Source: UBA7985 sp038141425 (GTDB taxonomy: Bacteria; Pseudomonadota; Alphaproteobacteria; UBA7985). From it: a stretch of DNA of 64,000 nucleotides. The stretch is taken from positions 124,001-188,000 of the forward strand of contig JAYQIC010000003.1 of NCBI GenBank assembly GCA_038141425.1, written 5' to 3'. Below are positions 1-10,482 of this stretch, piece after piece. The notes under the pieces are model-generated. The model made no database searches. It was not told the origin of the DNA and saw only the letters and a list, made by a program, of their open reading frames with translations. Position 1 is the first letter of the stretch. Every line of letters begins with the position of its first letter. Both the position numbers and the translations under genes were made by a program.

Positions 1-42
1 ACCTGCGCCGACGATCAGGCAACTGCGGGGTGTGTCGGCCAT
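1..42 (-). CDS. N-terminus of a Rossmann-fold (probable FAD-dependent) oxidoreductase, partial
   Basis: Only the first 14 codons lie in the window. Read on the minus strand from the ATG at 42, the product begins MADTPRSCLIVGAG, which ends in the first glycines of a dinucleotide-binding GxGxxG loop directly at the N-terminus. That position is typical of FAD- or NAD-dependent oxidoreductases. Nothing further can be said about substrate. It is divergent from the short-chain dehydrogenase at 291, so the 248-base gap holds both promoters. Confidence 0.55.
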   Translation of the reverse strand, partial: MADTPRSCLIVGAG

Positions 43-238
43 GGTATGGATCTCCGGTCTGGCGGGGCAGGGTTTGCCTCGCTGGTTATCTGTTTGATTG
101 GATTGAATGTCTTCGCTGCGGTCTTGCAGATCAAGGGGCACAATGTCGAGGTTCCGGGTCCTGTTTCGGCGGCACGCCATCCGGCGCGGCGATCCCACGA
201 ATGGGTGGGGGTCGATCTAGACGCTCGACAAGAAAAAG

Positions 239-250
239 GTGACATGTCAC
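239..250. promoter_or_regulatory. Perfect 12-bp palindrome GTGACATGTCAC, probable operator
   Basis: The palindrome lies 40 bases upstream of the short-chain dehydrogenase start at 291. An 11/12 match, GTGACATGTTAC, sits at 17956-17967 just upstream of the pobA start. Two such sites in front of two catabolic genes suggest a shared dimeric regulator. The regulator is not identified. Confidence 0.45.
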
Positions 251-290
251 ATATATTCCCAACACGGACCCACGAGGCAGGAAAAAGACC

Positions 291-1079
291 ATGGCCGGAC
301 GTTTTCAGGGGCAGCACGCTGTCATGACCGGGGGCGCCAGCGGTATCGGCGCCGCAGTGCTGGCCAAACTGCAGGCCGAGGGCGCGCGGGTGACGGCGCT
401 GGATCTCGCCGACTGTCCGGCCGCTGACCACCACATACCGCTGAATATGGCGGATCAGAGCGCCATCGACGCCGCCGTCGCCGAGATCGAGGGGCCGGTC
501 GACTGCCTGTTCAACATCGCCGGCGTGCCGCCGCGTGAGGACAACGGTGCGCTGGTGCTGGGCGTGAATTTCTTCGGCCTGCGCCACTTCACCGACGCGA
601 TGCTGGGGCGGCTCAGCGATCAGGCGGCGATCGTCAATATGGCCTCGCTCGCCGGCGCGCAGTGGGTGAACAACATCGAAGAGGTCAAGGCGCTGCTGGC
701 CATGGACGACATCGTAGAGCCGGCCGCTGCGCTCGCCGAGCTGGGGATCGACGCCACCCGCGCCTACAATCTGAGCAAGGAAGCCGTCATCGTCTGGGGC
801 ATTCAGCAGACCGCACGCGGCATGGAGCGGGGCATTCGCATGAATGCCGTCTGCCCGGCTGCGGTTTCCACCGGCATCCTCGACGACTTCAAGAACGCCT
901 TTGGCGCCAAGGTCAACGCGGCCGTCGAGCGCTCCGGCCGGCCGTCCTCACCCGATGAAGTCGCCGATCTGGTGCTGTTCCTCGCCTCCGACCAGAGCCG
1001 CTGGATCAAGGGCGGCGAGTTCAAGATCGACGGCGGCATCAACGCCTTCCGCATCGCCGCTGCCATGGAGCTGGGCTGA
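291..1079 (+). CDS. Short-chain dehydrogenase/reductase (coniferyl-alcohol/3-alpha-hydroxysteroid dehydrogenase-like)
   Basis: A 262-residue classical SDR, the usual length. The NAD(P) loop TGGASGIG is at residues 13-20, the NIAG motif follows at about 75, and the catalytic YNLSK has Tyr159 and Lys163. The insert between the catalytic Ser region (NMASLAG) and the Tyr is longer than in most SDRs and, with YNLSKEAVIVW, resembles the coniferyl-alcohol dehydrogenase/3-alpha-hydroxysteroid dehydrogenase subgroup. It should oxidise a secondary or primary alcohol in the cytoplasm. The ATG at 291 follows an AGGAAAAAG ribosome site. The alkylsulfatase begins 3 bases after its stop, so the two are probably one operon: sulfate ester cleavage, then alcohol oxidation. 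Substrate is inferred only. Confidence 0.85.
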   Translation: MAGRFQGQHAVMTGGASGIGAAVLAKLQAEGARVTALDLADCPAADHHIPLNMADQSAIDAAVAEIEGPVDCLFNIAGVPPREDNGALVLGVNFFGLRHFTDAMLGRLSDQAAIVNMASLAGAQWVNNIEEVKALLAMDDIVEPAAALAELGIDATRAYNLSKEAVIVWGIQQTARGMERGIRMNAVCPAAVSTGILDDFKNAFGAKVNAAVERSGRPSSPDEVADLVLFLASDQSRWIKGGEFKIDGGINAFRIAAAMELG

Positions 1080-1082
1080 ACC

Positions 1083-2796
1083 ATGACCAAGATCGAAGCC
1101 ACACCCGCCGTCAACCCGGCCCTTGCCGAGCACGCGGCCCGCATCTCCCGCAAGATCGTCAAGCCCGGTGAGCGCACCCACACCCTGATCGGCTACAACG
1201 TCGCCAATGTGTCGGTCATCGAGGCGCCTGAGGGCCTGATCCTGGTCGACGGCCTGGCGCAGGAAAACAGCGCCCGCGAGGCCGCAGCCGATATCGCCGA
1301 GCGATTCCCGGGTCAGCCGATCCGGGCGGTGGTCTACACCCACTTCCACAACGATCACGTGAACGGCATCGAGGGCTTCATCAGTCAGGAGCAGGTCACC
1401 AGCGGCGCGGTGGAAATCTGGGCCCACGCGGACCTGATGCACTTCGTCACCGAAGTCTCGGCCGGTATGGGGCCGATCATGGGACGCCGGGCCGCCTACA
1501 CCTTCGGTGCGGCTCTGCCGCGCGGGCCAGAGGGGTTCGTGCACGCCGGGCTGGGCCTGCCCCACAACCCGGGGCCGCGGGGCTTTATCGCGCCCACCCA
1601 TCTGATCTCCGAGCGCAAGCAAGTGCGTCTGGCCGGGCTCGACATAGAGCTGATCCCGATCCCGTCCGAGACCGACGACATGATCGGGGTTTATCTGCCT
1701 GACGAGGAAATCCTGCTGACCGGTGACTGCATCCAGGGCGAGGTCTACCCCAACCTCTACACCCTGCGCGGCACGCCCTACCGCGACCCCATGCAGTGGG
1801 TGGCGACCCTCGACTGGATCCGCCACGACCTGCGCCCGCAGCAGATTGTTCCCCACCACGGCCACCCCATGACCTCGCCCGAGGAGGTCAGCGACGTGCT
1901 TACCGCCTACCGCGACGCCATCCAGTTCACCCACGACCAGACGGTGCGGTACATGAACCAGGGCCTGCGCCCGGATGAAATCGTGCAGCGCGTGCACATG
2001 CCCGCGCACCTCGCCGGGCACCCTTGGCTGGGCGAGTTTTACGGCACGCTCAAGCACTGCATCCCGGCGATCTACGTCGGTAAGGTCGGCTGGTTCTCAG
2101 GCGACCCCGTGGACCTGGACCCCTTGCCCCCGGCCGAACGCGCCCGGCGCTACGTCGCGCTGATGGGCGGCGCTGAAGCCGTCCGCCAGGCCGCCCAGAC
2201 GGCCGCAGGCGAAGACGACTACCTCTGGGCCGCCGAGCTGCTGGGGCCTGCTGGTCAGCCTCGATACCGAAGACGAGGCAGCCCGTCTCGCGCGCGCTGG
2301 CGCCCTGCGCGGCTGGGCCTATGCCCAGGCCGAACCCGAACTGGCGCAACTGGGCGCTGTCCTGCGCCATGGAGCTCGATCCTCCCGCGAAGGTCGACGG
2401 CGCGAAGCAGCAGCTGGTGCTGGCCCCGCCCGCGGTGATCAATGCCTTCCCGCCGGGCAACATCCTGCGCGGCATGGCCACCCGTCTGCGCGCCGAAGCG
2501 GTCGCAGACCTGCACATGACCATGGCCTTCTGCATCGAAGACCGGGGCTGGACCACGCGCTGGAGCTGCGCCGGGGGATTTGCGAGTTCCACGAGGTCGC
2601 CCCGGGGCAGGTCGACCTGCGCCTGCGCTTTGGCAGCGACTTCCTGAGCGATCTGGTCGCGCAGAAGGTCCGCTGGCCGGAGGGCATCGAGCAGGGGCGG
2701 GTGCGGGTCGAGGGCGACCGGGCGTTGGTGCCGCAGTTCTTCGGCAGCTTCGAGCCACCCATGGCGCCCAAGGACATCAAGCTGGTCAGCCGCTGA
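1083..2796 (+). CDS. Alkyl/aryl-sulfatase of the metallo-beta-lactamase fold (SdsA1-like), three frameshifts
   Basis: The MBL zinc motif THFHNDH occupies residues 86-92 and a second metal-site segment (PHHGHP) occurs near residue 258. An alpha-helical region with HPWLGEFYGTLKH follows, as in the alkylsulfatase dimerisation domain, and the C-terminus resembles an SCP2-like domain (LRFGSDFLSDLVAQKVRWPEG). The full span, about 571 residues, is close to that of SdsA1-type enzymes, which cleave alkyl sulfates to alcohol plus sulfate. No signal peptide is seen, so it is probably cytoplasmic. The frame breaks near 2250, 2330 and 2555, each explained by one lost base; after each break the family sequence resumes. 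Function is inferred from fold and architecture. Confidence 0.78.
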
Positions 2797-2854
2797 CGCC
2801 CGCGCTCGGGACGAGCGGCGAAGCGCCCAACCACAGGCAGGCTGTCTGAAGGCC

Positions 2855-4345
2855 TTAGTCGAGCGCGATCCACGCGGTCTTGAGCTTGGTGAACTTGTCC
2901 AGCGCGTGCATGGACTTGTCCGAGCCGTTGCCCGACTGACCGTGGCCGGTCAGCGGCACGGTGATATCCGGCCCGCCGTAGGTGTTGACGTGCACCACCC
3001 TGAGCCGATGGCACGGACCATGCGGTGGGCGCGGGCGAGGTTGTCGGTCCAGACCCCCGCCGCCAGCCCGAAGACCGTGGAGTTGGCGAGCGCCACCGCT
3101 TCGGCCTCATCCTCGAAGGGCGTCACCGCCAGCACCGGCCCGAAGACCTCGTCCTGGGCAAGGTCCGACTGTGGATCAACGTCGGCGAAGATGGTCGGGG
3201 CGATGTAGGTCCCGCCGGTTTCCTGCAGGATCTGCTCACCGCCGCTGATGAGTCGCGCGCCGTCGCTGTGGGCGCGATCGATCTTGCCGAGCACCGACTG
3301 GCACTGCGCTTCGGAGGCAATCGCACCGGCCTGGGTGGCCAGATCGAGCGGGTCACCGACCACCATGGCTTCAGTTTCGGCCTTGAGCGCGTCGAGGAAG
3401 GGCTCATAGACGCTGCGCTGGACCAGCAGCCGGGATCCGGCGACGCAGACCTGGCCGCTGTTGCGGAAGATCGCCGCAGCCGAGACCTTGGCCGCCTTGG
3501 CCAGATTGCCGGCGTCGTCAAAGACGATGTTCGGGGACTTGCCACCCAGTTCCAGATAGACGCGCTTGAGGTTGGAGCGCGGCGCGAATATTCGAGCAGA
3601 CGCCGCCCGGTGCCGCCCGAGCCGGTGAACACCATGACGTCGATGTCGCTGTGCAGGCCCATGGCCTCACCGACGACCCGGCCTTCGCCGGTAACGACGT
3701 TGAGCACGCCGTCCGGCAGGCCCGCCTCGTGGCACAGCTCGGCCAGCCGCATCAGGCTCAACGAGGCCACCTCTGGCGGTTTGACCACGATCGAGTTTCC
3801 TGCGGCCAGCGCCGGGGCGATTTTCCACGCACCGATCATCAGCGGGAAGTTCCACGGGATGATGGCGCCGCCCACGCCCACCGGCTCGCGGTGGATCAGA
3901 CCCAGCGTCCCTTCGGGCGTGGGCGCAACCTCGCCGCTGATCTTGTCAGGCGTCTCGGCGTAGTAGCGGAAGGTTCCTGCCGCGCTGCCCGGCTCGGCGC
4001 GCAGGGCCCTGGAGCTTTCAGTGCCGTTGTCGCGCACGCCGAGGACGGCGAGTTCGAGGCTGTGGGCCTCGATCAGGTCGGCGCAGCGGTGCAGGATACG
4101 CTTGCGCGCAGCCGGGGCCAAGCGCGACCAGCGCCCGTCGTCGAAGGACGTGCGGGCCGCAGCAACCGCAGCGTCTAAATCGAGAGCCGTTCCCCGGGCC
4201 AGCGCGCCCAGCGCCGTGCCGTCGATGGGGGAAGTGTTCTCTCGTGTTGCGCCGTCGGAGGAGGACACGTGCTGCCCCCGATCAGGTGCTTGGCTTCGGG
4301 AAGTGCGGCGGACCGCAGGGCATCAATATCGCTTTGCTCGACCAC
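2855..4345 (-). CDS. NAD(P)-dependent aldehyde dehydrogenase, three frameshifts
   Basis: An ALDH of about 497 residues. The cofactor segment IIPWNFPLMIGAWKIAPALAAGN, the Rossmann-loop region VFTGSGGTGRRL, the general-base Glu in LELGGKSPN (after repair) and the nucleophilic Cys in NSGQVCVAGSR are all present. It oxidises an aldehyde to the acid and resembles gamma-aminobutyraldehyde/betaine-aldehyde type enzymes. Breaks fall near 4265, 3588 and 3005. I place the start at the GTG at 4345, preceded by AAGGAT, because the residues encoded upstream of the first break (LPEAKHLIGG) match an ALDH N-terminus; an ATG at 4268 would give a shortened protein. It is divergent from the iclR gene, and with the aminotransferase at 5386 it could form an amine to aldehyde to acid route. 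Confidence 0.88.
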
Positions 4346-4503
4346 GCAGGGATCCTTGAAACGGGGGGCTGAAGGGCTAGGGCTATTGGTGACAATATCG
4401 CACCGTCGATGAAATAAATGCTTGCATCACCCCGGTTCCGTGTCAATGCTGATCACCGGGAGAAGAGGGCGCGAGCAAGCGACCCGTTCCCGGGAGGAAC
4501 AGC

Positions 4504-5298
4504 GTGACGACCGTCGACAAGGCCCTGAGCTTGCTGGAGTATTTCAGCGATCTCCGACCGGAGATCGGGCTGAGCGAGTTTGCGCGTCTGTCGGGCTTCG
4601 ATAAGTCCGCTGCCCTGCGCATGCTTGGCGCGCTGGTCCGCGCCGGGTTCGTGGAGCAGGACGCTCACTCTCGTAAATACCGGCTGGGCCGCAGTTTCCT
4701 GCGCTTTGCCCGTATGCGGGAAGAGGCTTTTCCCATGACGCAGGTCTTGCGTCCCTTCGCTGAGCGTATCGCCGTGCAGACCGGTGAAACCTGCCACATT
4801 GGCGTGTTTTCGGCTGGCACGCTCGCCGCTGGGATCGTGGTGCTCAGCCCGCAGTCCAACCGGGTGCACGTGGCGCAGGGTCTGAACCTGCCGTTTCATG
4901 CCACCGCGTCCGGGCTTTGCTTTCTGGCCTTCAGCGAGCCAGACGAAGCCCGTCGGCTTCTGGGTGAAGGTCCGCTGGAAAGATACAACGACGCGACCAT
5001 GACGGACCCGAAGCAGGTTCTCAGCGAGTGCGAACGCTTCCGCGCGCAGGGGTTTTCCCTCAGCGCTGCCAACTTTGACCCGGATGTAAAGTCAGTCGCG
5101 GCACCGATTTTCGATGCCGAGGGCCGCGTCTTTGCCACCATGGCACTGGCAGCGCCGATGATCCGCGCGCACGATTCAGCCACGATCGAGAACGGCCGAC
5201 TGGTCTGTGCTGCGGCGATGGAGGCGACGAGGGCCTTCGCCGGTGACGTGCCAGGCTGGTACGCGCAGATCGTCACCTCACTGGACAAGGCAGCATGA
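4504..5298 (+). CDS. IclR-family transcriptional regulator
   Basis: A 264-residue protein with an N-terminal winged helix-turn-helix (about residues 1-60, TTVDKALSLLEYFSDLRPEI to KYRLGRSFL) and a C-terminal IclR effector-binding domain. The start is a GTG at 4504 preceded by GGGAGGAACA. It lies between the divergent aldehyde dehydrogenase and the co-directional aminotransferase-to-glutamine-synthetase series, so it probably controls one or both. The effector is unknown. Confidence 0.9.
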   Translation: MTTVDKALSLLEYFSDLRPEIGLSEFARLSGFDKSAALRMLGALVRAGFVEQDAHSRKYRLGRSFLRFARMREEAFPMTQVLRPFAERIAVQTGETCHIGVFSAGTLAAGIVVLSPQSNRVHVAQGLNLPFHATASGLCFLAFSEPDEARRLLGEGPLERYNDATMTDPKQVLSECERFRAQGFSLSAANFDPDVKSVAAPIFDAEGRVFATMALAAPMIRAHDSATIENGRLVCAAAMEATRAFAGDVPGWYAQIVTSLDKAA

Positions 5299-5385
5299 AC
5301 CCGCCCGCGGCACGCTTTGGGTCGTTCCCGCATGGGCCTGGCCCCGAACACCGCCGCGATTGCGGCACAACCTGGATAGGACGAG

Positions 5386-6744
5386 ATGGACGGCGACAGC
5401 AATTTCCTCAAGGAAAACAACGCCCGGCACGTTTGGCACCCCATGGCGCACCCCGCAGAGATGCGGAACAACCCGCCCAAGGTGATCACCGGAGCCCAGG
5501 GCGTGACCCTGACCGACGTTGACGGGCACCGCGTGGTCGACGCCGTAGGTGGCCTGTGGAACGTCAACCTCGGCTACTCGGTCGAACCAATCAAGCGCGC
5601 CATCACCGAGCAGCTTGACCAGCTCGCCTACTACTCCACCTTTCGCGGCACCACCACCGGGCCGACGGTCGAGCTTTCTTATGTATTGCAGGATTGGTTT
5701 GCCCCCGACGGCATGACCCGAAGTTTCTTCACCAGCGGCGGCTCAGATAGCGTCGAGACTGCGTTAAGGCTGGCGCGGCAGTACCACAAGATCCGTGGCG
5801 ACAAGGATCGCTACAAGTTCATCAGCCTGAAGAAGGGCTACCATGGCACACACTTCGGTGGCGCCTCAGTCAACGGCAACGCCAACTTCCGCCGCCAGTA
5901 TGAGCCGCTGCTGCAGGGGTGTTTCCAGATCACCGCGCCGCTGACTTACCGGAATCCTTTCAACGAGACTGACCCGGCGCGTCTGGCGCAGCTCTGCGCC
6001 GCCCAGCTCGAAGACGAGATCATGTTTCAGGGACCAGATACGGTCGCGGCCTTCATCATGGAACCCGTGTTGGGGGCAGGGGGCGTGATCCCACCGCACG
6101 AGAGCTTCATGCCGATGGTGCGTGAAATCTGTGACCGTCACGGCGTATTGCTGATCGCCGACGAGGTCATCACCGCTTTTGGCCGGACCGGCGCGTGGAC
6201 CGGCTCCCGGTTGTGGGGCGTGCAGCCCGACCTGATGTGCACCGCCAAGGCGATCACCAATGGCTACTTCCCTTTCGGCGCGGTCATGATCAGCGGTGCG
6301 GTTGCCGAGGTGTTCGAGAACGACGCCAGCGCCATGGGTATGATCGGCCATGGCTACACCTATTCCGGCCACCCGGTCGGTGCGGCTGCGGCTCTGGCCT
6401 GCCTGCCCGAAATCGAACGACTGAACGTGGCGGAGAATGCCGCCGCGCGGGGTGAGGAATTGATGGCGGGCGGCAAGGCGCTGGCTGAGAAGTACGAGCT
6501 GGTCGGCGACGTGCGCGGCAAGGGCCTGATGTTCTGCCTCGAGCTGGTCAGTGATCGGGCCAGCAAGACCCCCGCCGACAAGGCCACCATGCAGGCGGTC
6601 TTCGATGGCGCTTACGAGGCCGGGGTCATGATCCGGGTTTCCGGCCCGAACGTGATCCTGTCGCCTTCGCTGGTGATCACCGCCAATGATGTCCGCAAAA
6701 TTCTCGAAGGGGTCGAAGCTGGCCTCAAGGCGGCGAGCGCGTGA
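5386..6744 (+). CDS. Class III (omega) aminotransferase, PLP-dependent
   Basis: An intact 452-residue fold-type I aminotransferase. The N-terminal DAVGGLWNVNLGYS, the PLP phosphate region SGGSDSVETALRLAR, the Asp in LLIADEVITAFGRTG and the PLP Lys in CTAKAITNGYFPFGA are as in omega-amino acid:pyruvate, taurine:pyruvate or putrescine:pyruvate aminotransferases. It moves the terminal amino group of an omega-amine to a keto acid and yields an aldehyde. Its stop overlaps the GTG of the next gene by four bases (GTGA), indicating translational coupling. The aldehyde dehydrogenase at 2855-4345 is the obvious next step. The substrate cannot be fixed from sequence. Confidence 0.88.
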   Translation: MDGDSNFLKENNARHVWHPMAHPAEMRNNPPKVITGAQGVTLTDVDGHRVVDAVGGLWNVNLGYSVEPIKRAITEQLDQLAYYSTFRGTTTGPTVELSYVLQDWFAPDGMTRSFFTSGGSDSVETALRLARQYHKIRGDKDRYKFISLKKGYHGTHFGGASVNGNANFRRQYEPLLQGCFQITAPLTYRNPFNETDPARLAQLCAAQLEDEIMFQGPDTVAAFIMEPVLGAGGVIPPHESFMPMVREICDRHGVLLIADEVITAFGRTGAWTGSRLWGVQPDLMCTAKAITNGYFPFGAVMISGAVAEVFENDASAMGMIGHGYTYSGHPVGAAAALACLPEIERLNVAENAAARGEELMAGGKALAEKYELVGDVRGKGLMFCLELVSDRASKTPADKATMQAVFDGAYEAGVMIRVSGPNVILSPSLVITANDVRKILEGVEAGLKAASA

Positions 6745-8212
6745 GCGGTCACCCCGACACCTCAGCCCCAAGCCGCTGGACTGGGCGCAGTTCCCCGAAT
6801 GGGGCGCGCGGGCGGCGCAGTGGGCCGGTGAATACCACGCCGGCTTGCGCGACCATCCGGTGCGACCGCCGCTGAACCCCGGGGCGACGCTGGCAGCCCT
6901 GCCGGAAGCGCCGCCGGAGCAGGGTGAGAGCACCGAAGCGATCTTCCGTGACTTCGAAGACATCATCATGCCGGGGATGACCCACTGGCAGCACCCACGC
7001 TTCTTCGCCTACTTCCCGGCCAACGCCGCGCCGATTGCCGTGCTGGCCGAGTATCTGGCATCGTCGGTCGCCGCTCAGTGCATGCTGTGGCAGACCTCAC
7101 CCGCAGCCACGGAGCTGGAAACCCGGGTGCTGGACTGGCTGCGGCAGGCGGTCGGGCTGCCCGAGGGCTTTTCCGGGGTGATCCAGGACACGGCGTCTTC
7201 GGCGACGCTGGCCGCCGTGCTGACCATGCGCGAGCGGGCGCTGAACTGGGCTGGGAACCAGCACGGCCTCAGCGATGCCGGCCGCCTGCGGATCTATGTC
7301 GCTGACGAGGTGCACTCCTCGGTCGATGCCGCCGTCTGGATTGCCGGGATCGGCCGCGAGAACATGGTGCGCATCCCGGTCAGCGGTCCGCGCCGGGCCA
7401 TGGATGTCGACGCACTGGAGCAGGCGATCGAACTCGATCGCGCAGAGGGCTTCATTCCCGCCGGTGTCATCGCCAGCGTCGGGGCGACCAGCGTCGGCTC
7501 CACCGACCACATTGCCTCTGTTCTGGCTGTGGCCAGAGCCAATGACCTCTATACCCACGTCGATGCAGCCTGGGCCGGTGCGGCTATGATCTGCCCCGAA
7601 TACCGGGAATGGTGGGAGGGCATTGAGTTGGCGGACTCCATCGTCCTGAACCCCCATAAGTGGCTGGGCACGCCCTTTGACTGTTCGGCACACTTCATCG
7701 CCGACCCCGATAGTCTGGTGAAGACGCTGGCAACCCAGCCCGGATACCTCAAGACCCACGGCGCCGACGGGGTGATCAACTATTCTGAATGGTCGATCCC
7801 GCTGGGTCGTCGCTTCCGCGCGCTCAAGCTCTGGTTCTTGCTCCGGGGGCACGGGCTTGAAGGCCTGCGCAGCATGATCCGCGACCACGTGCGCTGGGCC
7901 GGGCAGGTCGAGGCGGCGCTCGCCGTTCTGCCGCACGTGGAAATCGTCACGCCCTGCATGCTGTCGCTGTTCTCCTTCCGGGTCCGGCCGCCGGGCATGG
8001 CAGGCGCAGAGCTCGACTGCTTTAACCTCGCGCTGCTCGAAGCCATTAACGCCGACGGGCGCATCTACCTCACCCAAACCCGGATCGACGACAAGATGGT
8101 GATCCGGTTCCAGGCGGGGCCGTTTTCGATGACCGAGGCTGATGCTGAAACCGCCATTGCTGTGATCGCCGAGATGGCCGCAGCGGCCCTCGAGCAGGTC
8201 GGGGAGGGCTGA
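6741..8212 (+). CDS. Pyridoxal-dependent decarboxylase (group II, aromatic-L-amino-acid-decarboxylase-like)
   Basis: A protein of about 490 residues with the AADC-family N-terminus (MTHWQHPRFFAYFPANAAP), the PLP-stacking and phosphate region QDTASSATLAAVL, the Asp in HVDAAWAGAAM, the Schiff-base Lys in NPHKWLGTPFDC and a C-terminal VIRFQAGPFSMTE. These enzymes decarboxylate aromatic amino acids, or aspartate/glutamate in some subgroups. The best start is the GTG at 6741 overlapping the aminotransferase stop; this needs one lost C near 6765, because the N-terminal codons and the body are in different frames. It is followed 6 bases later by tctB, so substrate uptake and decarboxylation are probably co-transcribed. 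Confidence 0.85.
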
Positions 8213-8218
8213 GGCGGC

Positions 8219-8911
8219 ATGGTCGATTTCCGCAGCCAGACGACAGTGACCCCTCTGCGCAGCCAGGCTGCGGGATCGGCGCTGCGTTCTTCGGCAGCGG
8301 ACACGGCCTTCGCCAGCCACATTCCGGCTGAACGCCGTTTCAAGGTCGCTGACCTGTTCAAGTTCCAGCGGGGGAGAGCCGATCTGCTGTTCTCCGCGCT
8401 GATCCTCGGCATGGCGCTGGTGTTGCTGCTGACCTTCTTTGATCAGAGCGGCTGGGCTGACCGCGATTTACCGCAAAAGCGCTTGGGTAAAGTGCTCAAG
8501 CAGCCTTGGATCGGTCCGGTGATCGCACTGCTGATTCTGGTTCCAGCGGCGCTGGGCAACCTCGGCCTGAGCCTGCGCCGTGCGCTGCTCGACCGGCGCA
8601 AGCACCGCCCCAACAAGACCCGTTATGAGGTGGTGCAGTGGCTGCGCGCCATCGAGTTCATCGTCTACTTCATCATCTACACCCGCAGCATCGAGATCGT
8701 TGGTTACCTGATTGCCACGGTGATCTTCGCCATGCTGATGGTGTTACGGCTTGGCTATCGCAGCTGGCGCTGGGTCGGGATTGCTGCCGGGGTCAGCTTC
8801 CTCTCGGTGGTGTTCTTCCGGACCCTGCTGCAAATCAAGACGCCGGTGAACATCTGGCTCTATAACCAACTGCCCGAAGGCCTCGAGCGGTTCATGAAGG
8901 TGTATTTCTGA
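8219..8911 (+). CDS. tctB: Tripartite tricarboxylate transporter small membrane subunit (TctB family)
   Basis: A 230-residue membrane protein. After a basic, cytoplasmic N-terminal stretch of about 60 residues come hydrophobic segments near 62-80, 100-118, 145-180 and 185-205, as expected for the four-helix TctB subunit. The C-terminus LLQIKTPVNIWLYNQLP resembles the conserved TctB end. Its stop and the tctA start overlap (TGATG), so the subunits are translationally coupled. The ligand cannot be read from sequence. Confidence 0.82.
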   Translation: MVDFRSQTTVTPLRSQAAGSALRSSAADTAFASHIPAERRFKVADLFKFQRGRADLLFSALILGMALVLLLTFFDQSGWADRDLPQKRLGKVLKQPWIGPVIALLILVPAALGNLGLSLRRALLDRRKHRPNKTRYEVVQWLRAIEFIVYFIIYTRSIEIVGYLIATVIFAMLMVLRLGYRSWRWVGIAAGVSFLSVVFFRTLLQIKTPVNIWLYNQLPEGLERFMKVYF

Positions 8912-10439
8912 TGGATGCACTGATGACCGGTCTCGGCAATCTTCTTGATCCTCAGGTTCTGATCGCGCTGCTGATCGGATCGGTCGGTGGGCTGATCATC
9001 GGGGCGGTGCCGGGCATTGGTCCGGCGATTGCCATCGCTATCCTGCTGCCTGCAACCGTGTTCCTGCCCGATCTGGTGTCGCTGGTGCTACTGCTCGGGG
9101 TTTACGGCTCGTCGATGTACGGCGGGGCGATCCCGGCGATTCTGATCAACACACCCGGTACGCCGGTCAACGCCCTGACCACCTACGACGGCCACGCCAT
9201 GACCCGCCGGGGTGAGGCGCCGCGCGCGCTGTCGCTGGCCTATAGCGCGTCGTTCTTCGGCGGCACATTCTCCATCATGACAGCGCTGATCGCGCTGCTG
9301 GTCTTCGGGCCTTACCTGCGGGATCTGGGGGCGCTGTTCGGCAGCCGCGATATCTTCATGGCGGCGGTGCTGGGCATGGTGCTGCTGATCCTCGCGCACC
9401 GGCAGAATATGCTGATCGCGGCGCTGCTGTTCGGCTTTGGCATGCTGATCACGCTGGTGGGTCGGCAGTCAACCCGCGGGTTCCAGCGCTATACCTTCGG
9501 CCTCGATGAGCTGGCGTCGGGCTTCAACCTGATCGTTGTAATCGTGGGTATCTTCGCGCTCAGTCAGGCGCTGTTCCTGATGATCGGCAAGGACGACGAT
9601 GCCAAGGAAGTCAGCTTCAAAGGCGGGCTGTTCAGGGGGCTTAGCGAGCTGCGTAAGTATCCGCTGATCACCACGCTCTCGGGCATGTACGGCACCATCA
9701 TGGGCATCATCCCGGGCGTGGGTGAGTTCGTCGCGCAGTTCTTTCCTACGCCACCGCGCGCAGCCTGTCCAAGGAGCCTCAGCGCTTTGGCCACGGCTCG
9801 CCCGAAGGCCTCATCGCGTCTGAGACCGCCAACAATGCTGTTCCTGCGGCAGCGATGATCCCGCTGCTGGCGCTGGGTGTGCCCGGTGAAGCGCTGACGG
9901 CGATGATGATGGTGGTGTTCTTCGACGCCGGGATCAAACCCGGGCCGGATATCTTCGAGAAGAGCCCGGATTTCCTGTTCAGCCTGTTCATCTCGCTGCT
10001 GATCATCAACGTGCTGGTGGTGATCACGCTGCTGTTCTCCACCCGGTTCATCGCGCGCATGATCTACATCCCGAACCGGTTTCTGGGCGTTTTCATCATG
10101 ATCTTCGCCTTTGTCGGAGTGTTCAGCATCCGCAACAACTTCTTCGACTGCGCCGTGGCGGCCGTGTTCGGCTTCATCGGCTACATCCTGCGCCGCCTGA
10201 ACTGGCCGCTGGTCCCGGTCGTGCTCGGCATGGTGCTGGGTGCGATCATGATCGAGCGCCTGACCGCGGGCAGCAGTCGCGTCAAAACCTGGGTCGATCT
10301 GGTCGATCGGCCCGTTTCCGGAACACTGGCTGTGGTCATCTTGGGCGTGATCGCGGTCGTGTTGGTCAGCCAGATCGTCGACCACCGTCGGCGTAACAGC
10401 GGACCAAACAAGCGGGGGAGGAAAGCCCCGTCCGCCTGA
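8911..10439 (+). CDS. tctA: Tripartite tricarboxylate transporter large permease (TctA family), one frameshift
   Basis: A permease of about 509 residues with the conserved glycine-rich loop VPGIGPAIAIAILLP near residue 32, the segment YGSSMYGGAIPAILINTPGTP and the second signature IMGIIPGVGEFVAQFF. One T appears lost near 9745: the frame shifts at FF and resumes as SYATARSLSKEPQRFGHGSPEGLIASETANNA, a TctA hallmark. It forms the membrane pathway of a secondary transporter driven by ion gradients and fed by the TctC protein encoded next. Together with tctB and tctC it makes a complete system inside the amine/amino-acid cluster. Confidence 0.88.
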
Positions 10440-10482
10440 ACATGAATACCTTTTCACCAAGCTTTTTTCGGAGGAGAAAACC

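Noticed and set aside
1083..2796. Alkylsulfatase, P450, tcuAB and similar genes as pseudogenes
   Set aside because: All breaks are single-base changes in short homopolymers with full conservation of motifs on both sides, and they affect unrelated genes equally.
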